This document shows positions 27,463-36,844 of a stretch of DNA of 64,000 nucleotides, in pieces; the stretch's first letter is position 1; each line of letters starts with the position of its first letter. Origin of the DNA: Larsenimonas suaedae. Lineage in GTDB: Bacteria > Pseudomonadota > Gammaproteobacteria > Pseudomonadales > Halomonadaceae. Under the pieces are notes generated by a model, which had not been told where the DNA came from, ran no database searches, and was given only the letters and a program-made list of their open reading frames with translations. A program made the translations under genes and the position numbers. The stretch covers positions 186,001 through 250,000 of the forward strand of contig NZ_JAMLJI010000002.1 in NCBI RefSeq assembly GCF_023712105.1, given 5' to 3'.

Positions 27463-28122
27463 ATGGCTGATTACTGCTTGCTTTTTGACTGCGACGGCAC
27501 CCTGGTCGACAGCGAACCGCTGCTGGCGGAGGTCTTGACGGAGACCTTCAATGCGCTGGGCTTTCCCTTTGTGCCCGAGGACTACATGACGCGCTATCGG
27601 GGCACCGCCTTCCCGACCATTCTGGCAACGCTTGAGGCCGAGCACGGCACGCTCTCCGACCCACGGCGTGACGCCGCCATGCCCGCCATGCGTGAACGGC
27701 TCTACGCGCGGATGGACGAGGGCGTGCCTCGCATCGACGGCATTTTCGAGGCCATCAAACAACTGCCCTACCCGATGGCGGTGGTCTCCAATGGGCCGCT
27801 CGAAAAAATCCAGCGCTCGATGGCGGCCTCCGGGCTTGGCGACTTCTTCGGCGAACACCTTTATTCGGCCTACGACGTCGGCCACCACAAGCCCGACCCT
27901 CGCCTTTACCAGCACGCCGCCAGGGCGATGGGATTTCCACCCGAGCGCGCCATCGTGATCGATGACGCTGCGGTCGGGGTAGACGCTGGGCTAATGGCCG
28001 GCATGCCGGTCATCCACATCAATCACTTCCCCGAGACCGAAACCACGCCCGAGGGCGCGACGGCGATCACGCACATGCGCGAACTGCCGGCGGCGATCGA
28101 GCGCCTGACCGCAGGCCGCTGA
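27463..28122 (+). CDS. HAD-superfamily phosphatase, YieH-like (6-phosphogluconate phosphatase type)
   Basis: The 219-residue enzyme has motif I LLFDCDGTLVDSE, motif II AVVSNG, a lysine in GHHKPDPRLY and motif IV VIDDAAVGVDAG, i.e. HAD-IA with an alpha-helical cap (about 18-85). Similarity in cap and length suggests the YieH/beta-phosphoglucomutase-like branch, which hydrolyses small sugar phosphates. GAGAGG is 4 nt before the ATG. It stands alone, divergent from msrP. Confidence 0.87.
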   Translation: MADYCLLFDCDGTLVDSEPLLAEVLTETFNALGFPFVPEDYMTRYRGTAFPTILATLEAEHGTLSDPRRDAAMPAMRERLYARMDEGVPRIDGIFEAIKQLPYPMAVVSNGPLEKIQRSMAASGLGDFFGEHLYSAYDVGHHKPDPRLYQHAARAMGFPPERAIVIDDAAVGVDAGLMAGMPVIHINHFPETETTPEGATAITHMRELPAAIERLTAGR

Positions 28123-28225
28123 CCACTGGCGAAAGCATTTTCGTATGAACGCCGGCGCCGTTTTCGCGTCCAAGCCTCAGAGTCAATGAATCAACATCAC
28201 ACGCATTCAGCACGTAGGGGAAAAG

Positions 28226-28948
28226 ATGATGGAAAACGATGCCAACCGATTGATCGACGATATGTTCGGACGTCTTGAAAAAGCCGAGCGTCAAAGCGGC
28301 GAGCGCGACCAGGCGGCAGAGAGCCGCATTCGCGAGCACGTCACCAACCAGCCGGCCGCGCCCTACTACATGGCCCAGACCATCATAATGCAGGAGGCCA
28401 CCCTCAAGCGGCTGAAAGCGCGGGTCGACGAGCTCGAAAAGAACCAGAGCCAGAGTCAGAGCGCGCCGGCAAGCGGCGGCTTTCTTGCCGGCCTGTTCGG
28501 AGGCGGCAGCGACAATAGCGCTCAAGCCGCCCAACGACCCGCCTCAAACCGAGGCGCTCGCCAGAGTGGCCCGTCGTCCGCCCCCGGCTGGGGCGCGCAA
28601 GGCACTCAGCCCGGTGGGATGGGGTCGCGCATGGGCCGAGGCGGCGGCAGCGGGTTTCTGAGCGGCGCGCTTCAAACCGCCGCCGGGGTCGCCGGTGGTG
28701 TCATGCTTGGCAACCTGATGATGGACATGTTCGATCAGGACCATCCCGAGGAGATCGTCGAATCCATCGATGACACTCCGGACGCCGCCGACAGCGGCGC
28801 AGGCGATGGCGGCATGGCGCCTGCGGACATGGACACCAGTGACATGAAGGACCCAGGTCAGGATGGCGGCTTGCAGGATACCGGCTTCGACGACGGCGAT
28901 ATGGGCGGCGGCTTCGATGATTTCGGCGACGGATTCGACGAGCTTTAA
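28226..28948 (+). CDS. DUF2076 family protein
   Basis: The 240-residue protein has an N-terminal helical domain (about 1-75: DANRLIDDMFGRLEKAERQS, then PYYMAQTIIMQEATLKRLKA), a Gly/Ser/Gln-rich linker, a glycine-rich hydrophobic segment SGALQTAAGVAGGVMLGNLM (about 150-169), and a very acidic Asp/Gly tail. This layout is typical of DUF2076. It has no signal peptide. The function of the family is unknown. Two adjacent ATGs (28226, 28229) could serve as start. A strong terminator follows. Confidence 0.85.
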   Translation: MMENDANRLIDDMFGRLEKAERQSGERDQAAESRIREHVTNQPAAPYYMAQTIIMQEATLKRLKARVDELEKNQSQSQSAPASGGFLAGLFGGGSDNSAQAAQRPASNRGARQSGPSSAPGWGAQGTQPGGMGSRMGRGGGSGFLSGALQTAAGVAGGVMLGNLMMDMFDQDHPEEIVESIDDTPDAADSGAGDGGMAPADMDTSDMKDPGQDGGLQDTGFDDGDMGGGFDDFGDGFDEL

Positions 28949-28972
28949 ACGCAACCGGCCCTAAACCGATCA

Positions 28973-29004
28973 CGCCGCCTCGAACCTATCGAGGCGGCGT
29001 TTTT
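28973..29004 (+). terminator. Rho-independent terminator after the DUF2076 gene
   Basis: CGCCGCCTCGA (28973-28983), loop ACCTA, TCGAGGCGGCG (28989-28999), then TTTTT. It is an 11-bp stem that could also work for the convergent symporter transcript. Confidence 0.92.
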
Positions 29005-29020
29005 CATCCTGCCGGCGTCG

Positions 29021-30484
29021 TCACGACTCTGGCCACACGTCCTTGTCGATTCCCCCCTGACGCTTGAGTGCGGTCGGTGAAAAGACGGGCTCACGCACCC
29101 CGTCGCGGCGCTGGCGCTCGTAATCGTTAAGCACTCTCAGCGCTGTCGGCGCAAGCAGCACGATCGCAATCAGGTTGATGGTCGCCATCAGCCCCATCGC
29201 CAGATCGGCGAAATGCCAGATGAAGTCGAGTGAGGCCACCGCGCCGACCATCACCATTGAAAGCACCACCACCCGAAGGATCTGATCGGCCAGGCGTTTG
29301 TGGTTCGGAAACAGGTACTCGATGTTGATCGAGGAATAGGCGTAATCGGCAAGGATCGAGGTAAACGCGAACAGAAAGATCGCGACCGCGATAAACCAGG
29401 TGCCAAAGCTTCCCAGGTGATCGCTCATGGCGTCCTGAGTCAGCTGAATGCCCTGAATATCGGCCCCGGGCGAGCCTGCCATCAACGTCTGGTACACCCC
29501 GGACAGCAAGATCACCACCGCCGTGCACGTGCAGATGATCAGGGTATCGCACACCACGCCAAACGACTGCACCAACCCCTGCGCCGCCGGGTGCTTGACC
29601 GAGGCGGTTGCGGCCGCGTTCGGGGCCGAGCCCATGCCGGCCTCGTTGGAGAAAAGCCCGCGCTTGACGCCATTTTCCATCGCGGTCTTGATCGCAAACC
29701 CCGCCGCGCCGCCAACCGCCGGCCCGAAGCCAAAGGCGCTCTTGACGATCAACGCAAGCATCGCGGGCACCTCGGTGACGTTGACGGCCAGGATATAAAG
29801 CGCCACCAGCAGGTACGCCACCGCCATCAACGGCACGATTTTCTCCGCCGCCCGCGCAACCGAGCGTACGCCGCCGTAAATGATCAGTGCGGTCAAGGCG
29901 ACCAGCACAAGCCCGGTCACCCAGTCGGGAATCGAAAACGCGCTGTCCAGCGCCCGAGCGATGGTGTTGGACTGCGCCCCGCAAAACGCAAGGCCAAAGG
30001 CGATGATCAAAAAGACCGCAAACACACACCCAAGCCAGCGCTGCCCCAGCCCGCGTTCGATGTAGTAGGCAGGGCCCCCGCGAAAGGCGCCGTCCTGGTG
30101 ACGGGACTTGTACACCTGACCGAGCGTCGATTCGACGAACGCCGTGACAAGCCCCACGAGCGCCGTCACCCACATCCAGAAAATTGCCCCGGGCCCACCG
30201 ACCCAAAGCGCCAGCGCCACGCCGGCCAGATTGCCGGTACCAACACGGCCGGCAAGCGAGGTGGAAAACGCCTGAAACGCGCTCACCCCCTCACCGCTGC
30301 CTTGTCGGGTAAAGGTCACGCGCGCCATGTGGGTTAAAAGCCGAAACTGCATGCCGCGGGTCATGAGCGTGAACAGCACCCCCACGCCCAGCAGCAGATA
30401 CACCAGAATGAATGACCAGATGAAATTGCTGATCGGGTCGGCCAGTGCGTTGAAGCCCCGCTCGAGGTCAAAGAGCCACTCCAT
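29021..30484 (-). CDS. Sodium:alanine symporter, AGCS family (copy 2)
   Basis: The 487-residue inner-membrane protein is closely related along its whole length to the symporter at 18,971-20,428: SFGV and FGYGP/FGFGP blocks, KRGLFSNEAGMGSAPNAAAT, and matching ends (ERQRRDGVREPVF versus ERQRKAGTVEPVF). It should transport alanine or glycine with Na+. The ATG at 30484 has GGAG in GAGCAGGTTC upstream. The two copies, 8.5 kb apart and both on the minus strand, look like an older duplication, since many positions differ. Confidence 0.94.
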   Translation of the reverse strand: MEWLFDLERGFNALADPISNFIWSFILVYLLLGVGVLFTLMTRGMQFRLLTHMARVTFTRQGSGEGVSAFQAFSTSLAGRVGTGNLAGVALALWVGGPGAIFWMWVTALVGLVTAFVESTLGQVYKSRHQDGAFRGGPAYYIERGLGQRWLGCVFAVFLIIAFGLAFCGAQSNTIARALDSAFSIPDWVTGLVLVALTALIIYGGVRSVARAAEKIVPLMAVAYLLVALYILAVNVTEVPAMLALIVKSAFGFGPAVGGAAGFAIKTAMENGVKRGLFSNEAGMGSAPNAAATASVKHPAAQGLVQSFGVVCDTLIICTCTAVVILLSGVYQTLMAGSPGADIQGIQLTQDAMSDHLGSFGTWFIAVAIFLFAFTSILADYAYSSINIEYLFPNHKRLADQILRVVVLSMVMVGAVASLDFIWHFADLAMGLMATINLIAIVLLAPTALRVLNDYERQRRDGVREPVFSPTALKRQGGIDKDVWPES

Positions 30485-30551
30485 GAACCTGCTCCTTACA
30501 TTGTCTTATTGTTGTGATACCGCCTGCGCGGTGGGTCGAACCTCATTCAGC

Positions 30552-32846
30552 CTAGTCGATATGGCGCGCCGGGCGCGCAGCGCCCTCGTTTGCGGTGGCA
30601 GCGACCACCTCAATCAGGCAACTGTTGGCGCCACAACCCCAGGAGAGCGTCGAGCTCGGGCGGTCCGCGGTCAGAACGTTGGGGTTGCCGGCGCACTCGA
30701 GCGGCGAACCGTTCGATGCAAAAAGGCCCGGGGCGTATTCAAGCCACGCCCCGGTCGGAAGCACGGCCACCCCGGCCATGAGCGTGTCTGATACCGAGAG
30801 CCCGGCCAGGCACGCGCCGCGATCATTGAAGAGCTTGACGGTCTGGCCAGGGCGCAGGCCCCGCGCATCGGCATCATGACATGAAAGGGTCACGGCCTCA
30901 CGCCCCTCGATCTTGTGCGCCGCGCTCTCGCCGACCGGATCCCCCTGACTGTGCAGCCGATGATGCGGCTGCGGTGACAGCAAATGCAGTGGAAAGCGGC
31001 GGGCGAGCGCGCCACCAAGCCACTCCTCCGGCGCCTGCCAGCGCGGGTGCGGGCCGCAGTCGATGCAGCCAAAGCCCTCGATCGCCTGACTGAATAGTTC
31101 GATTCGGCCCGACGGCGTCGAGAGCGGCGCACGCTCGGGCGCGTCGATGAACGCCTTGAGCGGCACCGTGAGACGCTCGGGCTCGGCGGCTGTCAGCGAC
31201 ACCGCGCCGTGTGCCTTGAACGTCTCGAACGAGGGAAGCTCCGGGTGGCGGGCCCGATAACCGCCGTAAAGCCGCTCGAGCCAGGCCTCGACCGTCAAGC
31301 CGTCCGTGAAGGCCGCTGCCTTGCCGCCGTGCGCGGCGATGGCAGTACAGATGGCGTGGTCGGTACGCGCCTGCCCGCGGGGTTCATGCAGCGCGCTCGA
31401 ATAGACCAGATGGCGATCGAACGATGAGCCTGCGATGTCGGCGCGCTCAGAAGGCAGCGTAACCGGCAGCACGATGTCGGCGCGCGTTGCCGTCGCGCTC
31501 CAGACCGGCTCATGCACGATCACGGTCTCCGGGCGCTGCCAGAGCCTATGAAGGCGGTTCAGATCCTGATGATGGTGAAACGGATTGCCGCCCGCCCAGT
31601 AGACCAGCTTGATCTCGGGCAGGGGCTGCGTCTCGCCGTTGAACACAAGCGCCTCGCCGGGGCGGGCAAGCATCTCGCCAAGGGCGGCCACCGGTATCGC
31701 CTTCGTGACCGGGTTATGGCCCTGCGGTACGCCCGGCGCGGCCATCGCCGGGCCGCCCAGACCGACCGAATTGACCGAGCCCAGCCCGAAGGCCACGCCA
31801 CCGCCGGGCACGCCGATCGCCCCCAGGTGCGAGGCCAGCGCGATGGCCGCCCAATAGGGCTGCTCGGCGAAGCGGGTGCGCTGAAGCGACCAGGACAGCG
31901 CAACCAGCGGGCGCGTGGCACGGGCAAGCCGCTCGGCCAGCCACTCGATCCGCGCCCTGGGCACGCCGGTAATGGCCTCGGCCCACGCTGCGGTCTTGGG
32001 GACACCGTCATCGCGGCCTTCAAGATACCGGGCGAGCGCGTCACCTCCGACACAGAATCGGTCCACGAACGCACGATCAGCCCGGCCATGGTCAATCAGC
32101 CACGTGCACAGTGCGAGCAACAGCGCCGCATCGGTGGTCGGGCGAATCGGGACATGGTGAACGTTTGGAAAGTCGGGCGCGTCAGCAGCGTCCGGCGAGA
32201 TTACGATCAAGGTCATGCCGCGCCGGCAGGCCCGCGCCAGGGCATCTCTGGCCTCATGGCTCAGTACGCCGCCGGCGTCGCAGCGGGTGTTGCCCGCGCG
32301 AAAGCCGCCGAACGCCACCATCAGATCCGTGTGACGCTCGATGTGCGCCCACGCCGGGGCGCAGGCGTTGGTGCCGCCATACTCCTGACCCAGTACGTGC
32401 GGCACGATGACGGCGCCGGCACCGTAGCTGTAGGTGTGTTTCGAGCCGGTAAAGCCCCCGTACAGATTCAAAAGCCGCTTGAGCTGGCTCTGGGCGTGAT
32501 GAAACCGCCCGGCGCTGCCCCAGCCGTAACTGCCTGCGTAGATCGCCTCGTTGCCGTGCGTCGTTGACACCCGCGTCAACTCATCGTGCACCAGACGCGT
32601 CGCCGCCGCCCAGCTGACCGGCTCGAACCGGTCCTCACCGCGCCGAGCGCCGCGATCCCCTTCGCGCCAGCCGACCCGCACCATCGGCGAGCTCACTCGA
32701 GCGCCATGCGCCTGAAGCGCGAGCATCGCCTCGGGGAGCGGATTGGGATTGGAATCAGACGGGTAAGGCTCTGGACCGCGGTCGATGTCGGCAAGGGTGC
32801 CCATGTGGGTCATGACGAGGGGCGTGCTAGGCTTGATCAAGGACAT
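30552..32846 (-). CDS. Molybdopterin oxidoreductase, BisC-like (biotin/methionine sulfoxide reductase)
   Basis: The 764-residue enzyme belongs to the DMSO reductase family. AGSYGWGSAGRFHHAQSQL (104-122) and KHTYSYGAGAVIVPHVLG include the molybdenum-ligating serine, Ser140. It lacks the N-terminal Fe-S cysteine motif and any twin-arginine signal, as in the cytoplasmic enzyme BisC, which reduces biotin sulfoxide and free methionine-S-sulfoxide; TorA-type enzymes are exported. The C-terminal molybdopterin-binding domain is complete (FPLHLLSPQPHHRLHSQGDP). The RBS is weak. It is divergent from the NTF2-like gene. True substrate is inferred. Confidence 0.88.
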   Translation of the reverse strand: MSLIKPSTPLVMTHMGTLADIDRGPEPYPSDSNPNPLPEAMLALQAHGARVSSPMVRVGWREGDRGARRGEDRFEPVSWAAATRLVHDELTRVSTTHGNEAIYAGSYGWGSAGRFHHAQSQLKRLLNLYGGFTGSKHTYSYGAGAVIVPHVLGQEYGGTNACAPAWAHIERHTDLMVAFGGFRAGNTRCDAGGVLSHEARDALARACRRGMTLIVISPDAADAPDFPNVHHVPIRPTTDAALLLALCTWLIDHGRADRAFVDRFCVGGDALARYLEGRDDGVPKTAAWAEAITGVPRARIEWLAERLARATRPLVALSWSLQRTRFAEQPYWAAIALASHLGAIGVPGGGVAFGLGSVNSVGLGGPAMAAPGVPQGHNPVTKAIPVAALGEMLARPGEALVFNGETQPLPEIKLVYWAGGNPFHHHQDLNRLHRLWQRPETVIVHEPVWSATATRADIVLPVTLPSERADIAGSSFDRHLVYSSALHEPRGQARTDHAICTAIAAHGGKAAAFTDGLTVEAWLERLYGGYRARHPELPSFETFKAHGAVSLTAAEPERLTVPLKAFIDAPERAPLSTPSGRIELFSQAIEGFGCIDCGPHPRWQAPEEWLGGALARRFPLHLLSPQPHHRLHSQGDPVGESAAHKIEGREAVTLSCHDADARGLRPGQTVKLFNDRGACLAGLSVSDTLMAGVAVLPTGAWLEYAPGLFASNGSPLECAGNPNVLTADRPSSTLSWGCGANSCLIEVVAATANEGAARPARHID

Positions 32847-32884
32847 GGCGCATTACAACACTACAGGGCAGGAGGAAGACACGG

Positions 32885-33304
32885 ATGACGTCAATGACTG
32901 AGTTTCAGGCCTGGCTAGACGCCTTCACCACCCACTGGATCAACGGGGACTCGCCAGGGCTTGCGGCGCTATTCAGCGAGGATGTTCACTGCTATCTGAC
33001 ACCGTTCGACCCGCCGCTCATCGGGCGGGAAGACGTCACGAGCTACTGGCTGGATACCGTCTGGAGCCGGGCGTCCTCGGCCCAGTTCAATGCCCAGGCG
33101 ATCACCTTCGAGCGCAATGATCTGCACGCACTTGGCTATGCACGCTGGCGGGCAAGCCTGCTATTGCACCCCAACGAGACCCACATCGATATGGACGGCG
33201 TGCTCCTGGCGCAGTTCAACGATGCAGGCGAATGCATGGCGTACCGGCAGTGGTGGCACCAGCACCAGAGTGCGGCGCCCCACTGGACCGACGAGCCGAT
33301 CTGA
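32885..33304 (+). CDS. NTF2/SnoaL-like small protein
   Basis: The 139-residue protein has the cone-shaped NTF2 fold pattern: an N-terminal helix (FQAWLDAFTTHWINGDSPGL), AALFSEDVHCYLTPFDPP, then alternating strands ending in AYRQWWHQHQ. Such proteins act as ketosteroid-isomerase-like enzymes or binding proteins, and no catalytic assignment is possible here. GGAGGA 8-9 nt before the ATG supports the start. It lies 38 nt from the divergent molybdoenzyme and converges with the HSL hydrolase. Confidence 0.75.
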   Translation: MTSMTEFQAWLDAFTTHWINGDSPGLAALFSEDVHCYLTPFDPPLIGREDVTSYWLDTVWSRASSAQFNAQAITFERNDLHALGYARWRASLLLHPNETHIDMDGVLLAQFNDAGECMAYRQWWHQHQSAAPHWTDEPI

Positions 33305-33318
33305 TCGGCTCACGGGGC

Positions 33319-34260
33319 TTAGTGGCACGCGCCCCGAAGCCATTGAACGGCGTCTTCGAGCATATACCGCCCCTGATCGATGGCGCCGGCCATGACCGCA
33401 CAGCTGTGGATCGTGCCAAGATAACGCCGCCAGGTAACACCAATGCCCTGCTGGGCAAGCCGCATGGCAAACACTTCGGCTTCATCGCAGAGCGGATCGT
33501 GCTCGATGGAGGCCACAAACGATGGCGGCAGCCCCCACAGATCGCTCAGGAAAAACGGCGACGCCTTGGGGTTCTCCCAGTTGAGCCGCGGGTCGTACAT
33601 CAGGGCAAACTGGTTGAGCGAGGCGAGATCCAGACCGTTGCGCTCACCGAAGTGGCGCTTGGAGGGCGAATCCGGCGCCGGGCTGAGCTTCAACCATGGG
33701 TACAGAAGCAGTTGGCCGGCAAGCATCACATCATCGCGACCGATGCTTCGATGGGCGAGCGTCACGGCGATATTGCCCCCGGCGCTGTCGCCCCCGACGA
33801 TCAATCGCGACAGATCCACCTGATGATCGACCGGCGCCATCGTGATGGCGTCGAGCACGGCCAGCGCGTCATCGTGCGCCGCCGGGAAGATTGCCTCCGG
33901 CGCCAACCGATAATCCACCGCAATTACCTGAACCTCCGCGTGATGACACAAAAAGCGGCAAAGACCGTCATGCGTATCAAGATCGCCCACCACAAACCCA
34001 CCGCCGTGAAAATAGATCAGCGTGGGGTAGCCGGTCTCGGGCGGCGTCTCGGCGGGCTGATAGGCGCGCACCGCAATATCACCACCCTCGCCTGCAATCG
34101 CATACTCTTCCACCCGGCCCACCTTTTCGGGCGCCAGGCCGTAACGTTTGGATCGTTCCCGCGTTTGAGCCCGCAGATCGGCCGGCAGAAGACTGGGCTC
34201 TTTCGGTGCCAGCCGAGCGTCCTGTTCGAGCACATGACGAGATTGCGAATCAAGCCCCAT
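33319..34260 (-). CDS. Alpha/beta hydrolase, hormone-sensitive-lipase family esterase
   Basis: The 313-residue enzyme has the HSL oxyanion motif FHGGGFVVGD (84-93), DYRLAPEA (116-123) and the nucleophile GGDSAGGN (Ser159). The Asp in EHDPLCDEAEVFA and the His in GTIHSC complete the triad. It is a cytoplasmic carboxylesterase of unknown substrate. GAGGGG precedes the ATG. The 196 nt up to gabD contain no further gene; it may be read through from gabD or have its own promoter there. Confidence 0.92.
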   Translation of the reverse strand: MGLDSQSRHVLEQDARLAPKEPSLLPADLRAQTRERSKRYGLAPEKVGRVEEYAIAGEGGDIAVRAYQPAETPPETGYPTLIYFHGGGFVVGDLDTHDGLCRFLCHHAEVQVIAVDYRLAPEAIFPAAHDDALAVLDAITMAPVDHQVDLSRLIVGGDSAGGNIAVTLAHRSIGRDDVMLAGQLLLYPWLKLSPAPDSPSKRHFGERNGLDLASLNQFALMYDPRLNWENPKASPFFLSDLWGLPPSFVASIEHDPLCDEAEVFAMRLAQQGIGVTWRRYLGTIHSCAVMAGAIDQGRYMLEDAVQWLRGACH

Positions 34261-34456
34261 ACATTCCCCTCGGTTTATCGGGCTCGTTGATCAAGCCCAT
34301 TTAGCGTTTATTTATAACACCCTAGTTCGAGAGGAAAAAAACACCACAGGGGTTTGGTATCACGGCCGTAACAATGCTAAGTAAAATTAAGAAAATACGC
34401 ATAAACAAGAGGGACCGGCACGACGCGCTCTGCCCGCCCGCGTCCCGCCTTGCCAC

Positions 34457-35923
34457 TCAACTTCCAGACACACTTGGCACGCCCCCCATGCAGAAGTACT
34501 TGGTGTCCAGATACTCATCGAGCCCCAGGTGCCCACCTTCACGCCCGAGCCCCGACTGTTTGACGCCCCCGAACGGCACCGGCGCGCCGGTCATCTTGAG
34601 CGTATTGACGCTGACCATGCCGTACTCGAGTCCGCGCAGGTATTTATAGATGCGGCGAATGTCGTGGGTATAAACGTAGGCGGCAAGCCCGTATTCAGTG
34701 TCATTGGCACGCGAAATCACCTCATCGTCGTCATCGAAGGCGCACACCGCTGCCACTGGCGAGAACGTTTCCTCGCGAAAGACCCGCATGTCGGTCGTGA
34801 TGTCGGCAAGAAGCGTCGGCATGAAGAAATTGGTGCCAGGCGCCATCGACTGATCTCCCGCGATCAACCGGGCCCCCTTGGCCACGCCATCGTCGACCAG
34901 CGCCCTGGCGGTATCGACCGCACGCGCATGAATCAATGGCCCGATGTCGACATCCATCACACCGTTGCCCACGTTCAGTTTCTTCATGCGGGCCGCAAAA
35001 CACTCGATGAACCGCTCATAAAGGCTTGAATGTACAAAGATTCGATTGGCGGCCAGACAGTCCTGGCCTGCGGTCTGAAACTTGGCGGCAAGTGCGGCGG
35101 CGGCAGCCTCGTCAGGGTCCATGTCCGGGCCGACAATGAACGGCGCGTTGCCACCAAGCTCGAGCGCCACCCGCTTGACGCTCGACGCGCTTTGCTCAAG
35201 CAGCAACTTGCCGACCCGGGTCGAGCCGGTAAACGACACCGAGCGTACCCGCGCATCGGTGCAAAGCACCTCGGAAACCACTTCCGGCTCGCCCATCACG
35301 ACATTGAATACGCCTCCAGGCACTCCAGCCCGCTCGGCAAGTTCTGCAAGCGCCAGTGCGGAAAACGGCGTCTCGCCGGCCGGCTTGACCACTACCGGGC
35401 AGCCGGCTGCGAGCGCCGCGCCGGCCTTGCGCGTGATCATGGCCAACGGAAAGTTCCACGGAGTGAACATGGCCGAAATGCCGACCGGCTCCTTGATCGT
35501 GCCGAGCATCGAGTCCTCGAGATGGCTTGGAATCGTGGCGCCGTAGGCGCGCTTGCCCTCTTCGGCGAACCAGTGCAGAAAGCTCGCGCCGTACTCGACC
35601 TCCCCCCGGGCGTCGCTCAGAGGTTTGCCCTGCTCGAGCGTCATGATGTTGGCCAGATCGCGTTTGTGCTCATGCAGCAGGCGACACCACGCGCTCAAGA
35701 TTTCGGCGCGTCGGTTGACACCGAGCGCCCGCCACGCCGGAAAGGCGCGCTCGGCTGCAGTCACGGCGTGGCTGACCTGCTCGCGCTCAAGCAGCGCGAC
35801 ATGCCCAAGGATTTCGCCAGTGGCCGGATCGTCCACGGCCAGATCGCGGCCCTGATCGCCTGCCATCCACTGCCCATCGATGTAGGCCAGTTCACGAAAC
35901 AAGCGCGGATCATTCAATTCCAT
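34457..35923 (-). CDS. gabD: Succinate-semialdehyde dehydrogenase (NAD(P)+)
   Basis: The 488-residue aldehyde dehydrogenase carries Asn157 (TPWNFP), Lys180, the FTGST NAD loop (231-235), Glu255 (ELGGNAP) and the catalytic Cys289 in GQDCLAANRIF. Full-length similarity points to the GabD/SSADH branch, the last step of GABA degradation to succinate. E. coli GabD has CVC at the active site; here the second cysteine is Ala, so that redox switch is absent. GGAGG lies 6 nt before the ATG. The usual partner gabT is not adjacent. Confidence 0.92.
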   Translation of the reverse strand: MELNDPRLFRELAYIDGQWMAGDQGRDLAVDDPATGEILGHVALLEREQVSHAVTAAERAFPAWRALGVNRRAEILSAWCRLLHEHKRDLANIMTLEQGKPLSDARGEVEYGASFLHWFAEEGKRAYGATIPSHLEDSMLGTIKEPVGISAMFTPWNFPLAMITRKAGAALAAGCPVVVKPAGETPFSALALAELAERAGVPGGVFNVVMGEPEVVSEVLCTDARVRSVSFTGSTRVGKLLLEQSASSVKRVALELGGNAPFIVGPDMDPDEAAAAALAAKFQTAGQDCLAANRIFVHSSLYERFIECFAARMKKLNVGNGVMDVDIGPLIHARAVDTARALVDDGVAKGARLIAGDQSMAPGTNFFMPTLLADITTDMRVFREETFSPVAAVCAFDDDDEVISRANDTEYGLAAYVYTHDIRRIYKYLRGLEYGMVSVNTLKMTGAPVPFGGVKQSGLGREGGHLGLDEYLDTKYFCMGGVPSVSGS

Positions 35924-36079
35924 GCAACACCTCCGGATAAATGACGTATATCACTCACCCTAGTGCATCGATGGACGCGACTTTTCCCGTTCGCGGGCGC
36001 GTTGCCACACACTTTTTCCGAAACGGGCAGGAATGTTATGCATTTTTTCGGAGGTACCGGTCAGTCGCTTGAGGCCCGC

Positions 36080-36778
36080 TCACGGCGTCACACCGAGGGC
36101 GTGCGCGAACACCTCGAGCTGAGCATCGTGAATGCCGAGGGCACGAAGGTCGGTGACCGTATTGCTCAGATAGTCACGGCAGGTGCCAAGCGTTCCCGCC
36201 CCACGAGCCAGCATCTTGATGGTTTCCTCATCGGTGAGCTCGCCCACGAAACTGTCATCGTCTGAGTTGGCGATAAAGGCGATGGCCGAAAACAGCCCAG
36301 CCTCGCTCTCAAGACGCACCCAGCGTGGCACATAGGCCCCGGTCAGCATTTCCCGGCGCCAGACCAGTAAAAGCTCGTGCTCGAGTTGATCGCCCGGAAT
36401 TTCAAGCGCCATGCCCTGGCAGTGACCGCCGTCGACCAGACCAAGCATCAACCCAGGCGCCTCAAGCGAGCCGCGGCCGTGCTCAAAACGCAGGCAAAAG
36501 GCCCGGTGATAGTCATGAAGGCGCACCGCCCGGCGCTCGCCGACCGCAACGCACGGGTTCCAGATCAACGAGCCATAGGCAAACAGGAATACGCCGTCGG
36601 TGTCAGTATCAACGGGCTTATGATCAAGCAGCGTGCGAATCGAGGCGGTGAGCGCGGTATCGTCCAACGTCTCGATCTCTGGGTGGTGGCGCGCGAAATG
36701 TGCTCGGAGCTGGTCTCGCTCGAGCACGTCCCGGGTAATGGAAAGCGATGGAATGGCGTTGCGTTCAGAACGGATCAT
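36080..36778 (-). CDS. chaC: Glutathione-specific gamma-glutamylcyclotransferase
   Basis: The 232-residue cytoplasmic enzyme has the cyclotransferase substrate loop FAYGSLIWNP (about 66-75) and the ChaC-type RAVRLHDYHRAFCLRFEHGR, followed by a core with LLLVWRREMLTGAYVPRWV. It would release 5-oxoproline and Cys-Gly from glutathione. The RBS GGAGGG lies only 3 nt from the ATG. It is 61 nt after the NCS2 permease stop on the same strand, possibly co-transcribed. Confidence 0.92.
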   Translation of the reverse strand: MIRSERNAIPSLSITRDVLERDQLRAHFARHHPEIETLDDTALTASIRTLLDHKPVDTDTDGVFLFAYGSLIWNPCVAVGERRAVRLHDYHRAFCLRFEHGRGSLEAPGLMLGLVDGGHCQGMALEIPGDQLEHELLLVWRREMLTGAYVPRWVRLESEAGLFSAIAFIANSDDDSFVGELTDEETIKMLARGAGTLGTCRDYLSNTVTDLRALGIHDAQLEVFAHALGVTP

Positions 36779-36844
36779 GAGCCCTCCGGACAGTGCGTTC
36801 TTTCAGTGTGGCCCCAAACGCACGGTCCGAACAACTGAGCCGGG

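Noticed and set aside
31512-32567. Open frame of 351 codons antisense to the BisC-like gene
   Set aside because: No recognisable domain, His/Arg/Gly-rich composition, and fully overlaps a strongly supported gene.
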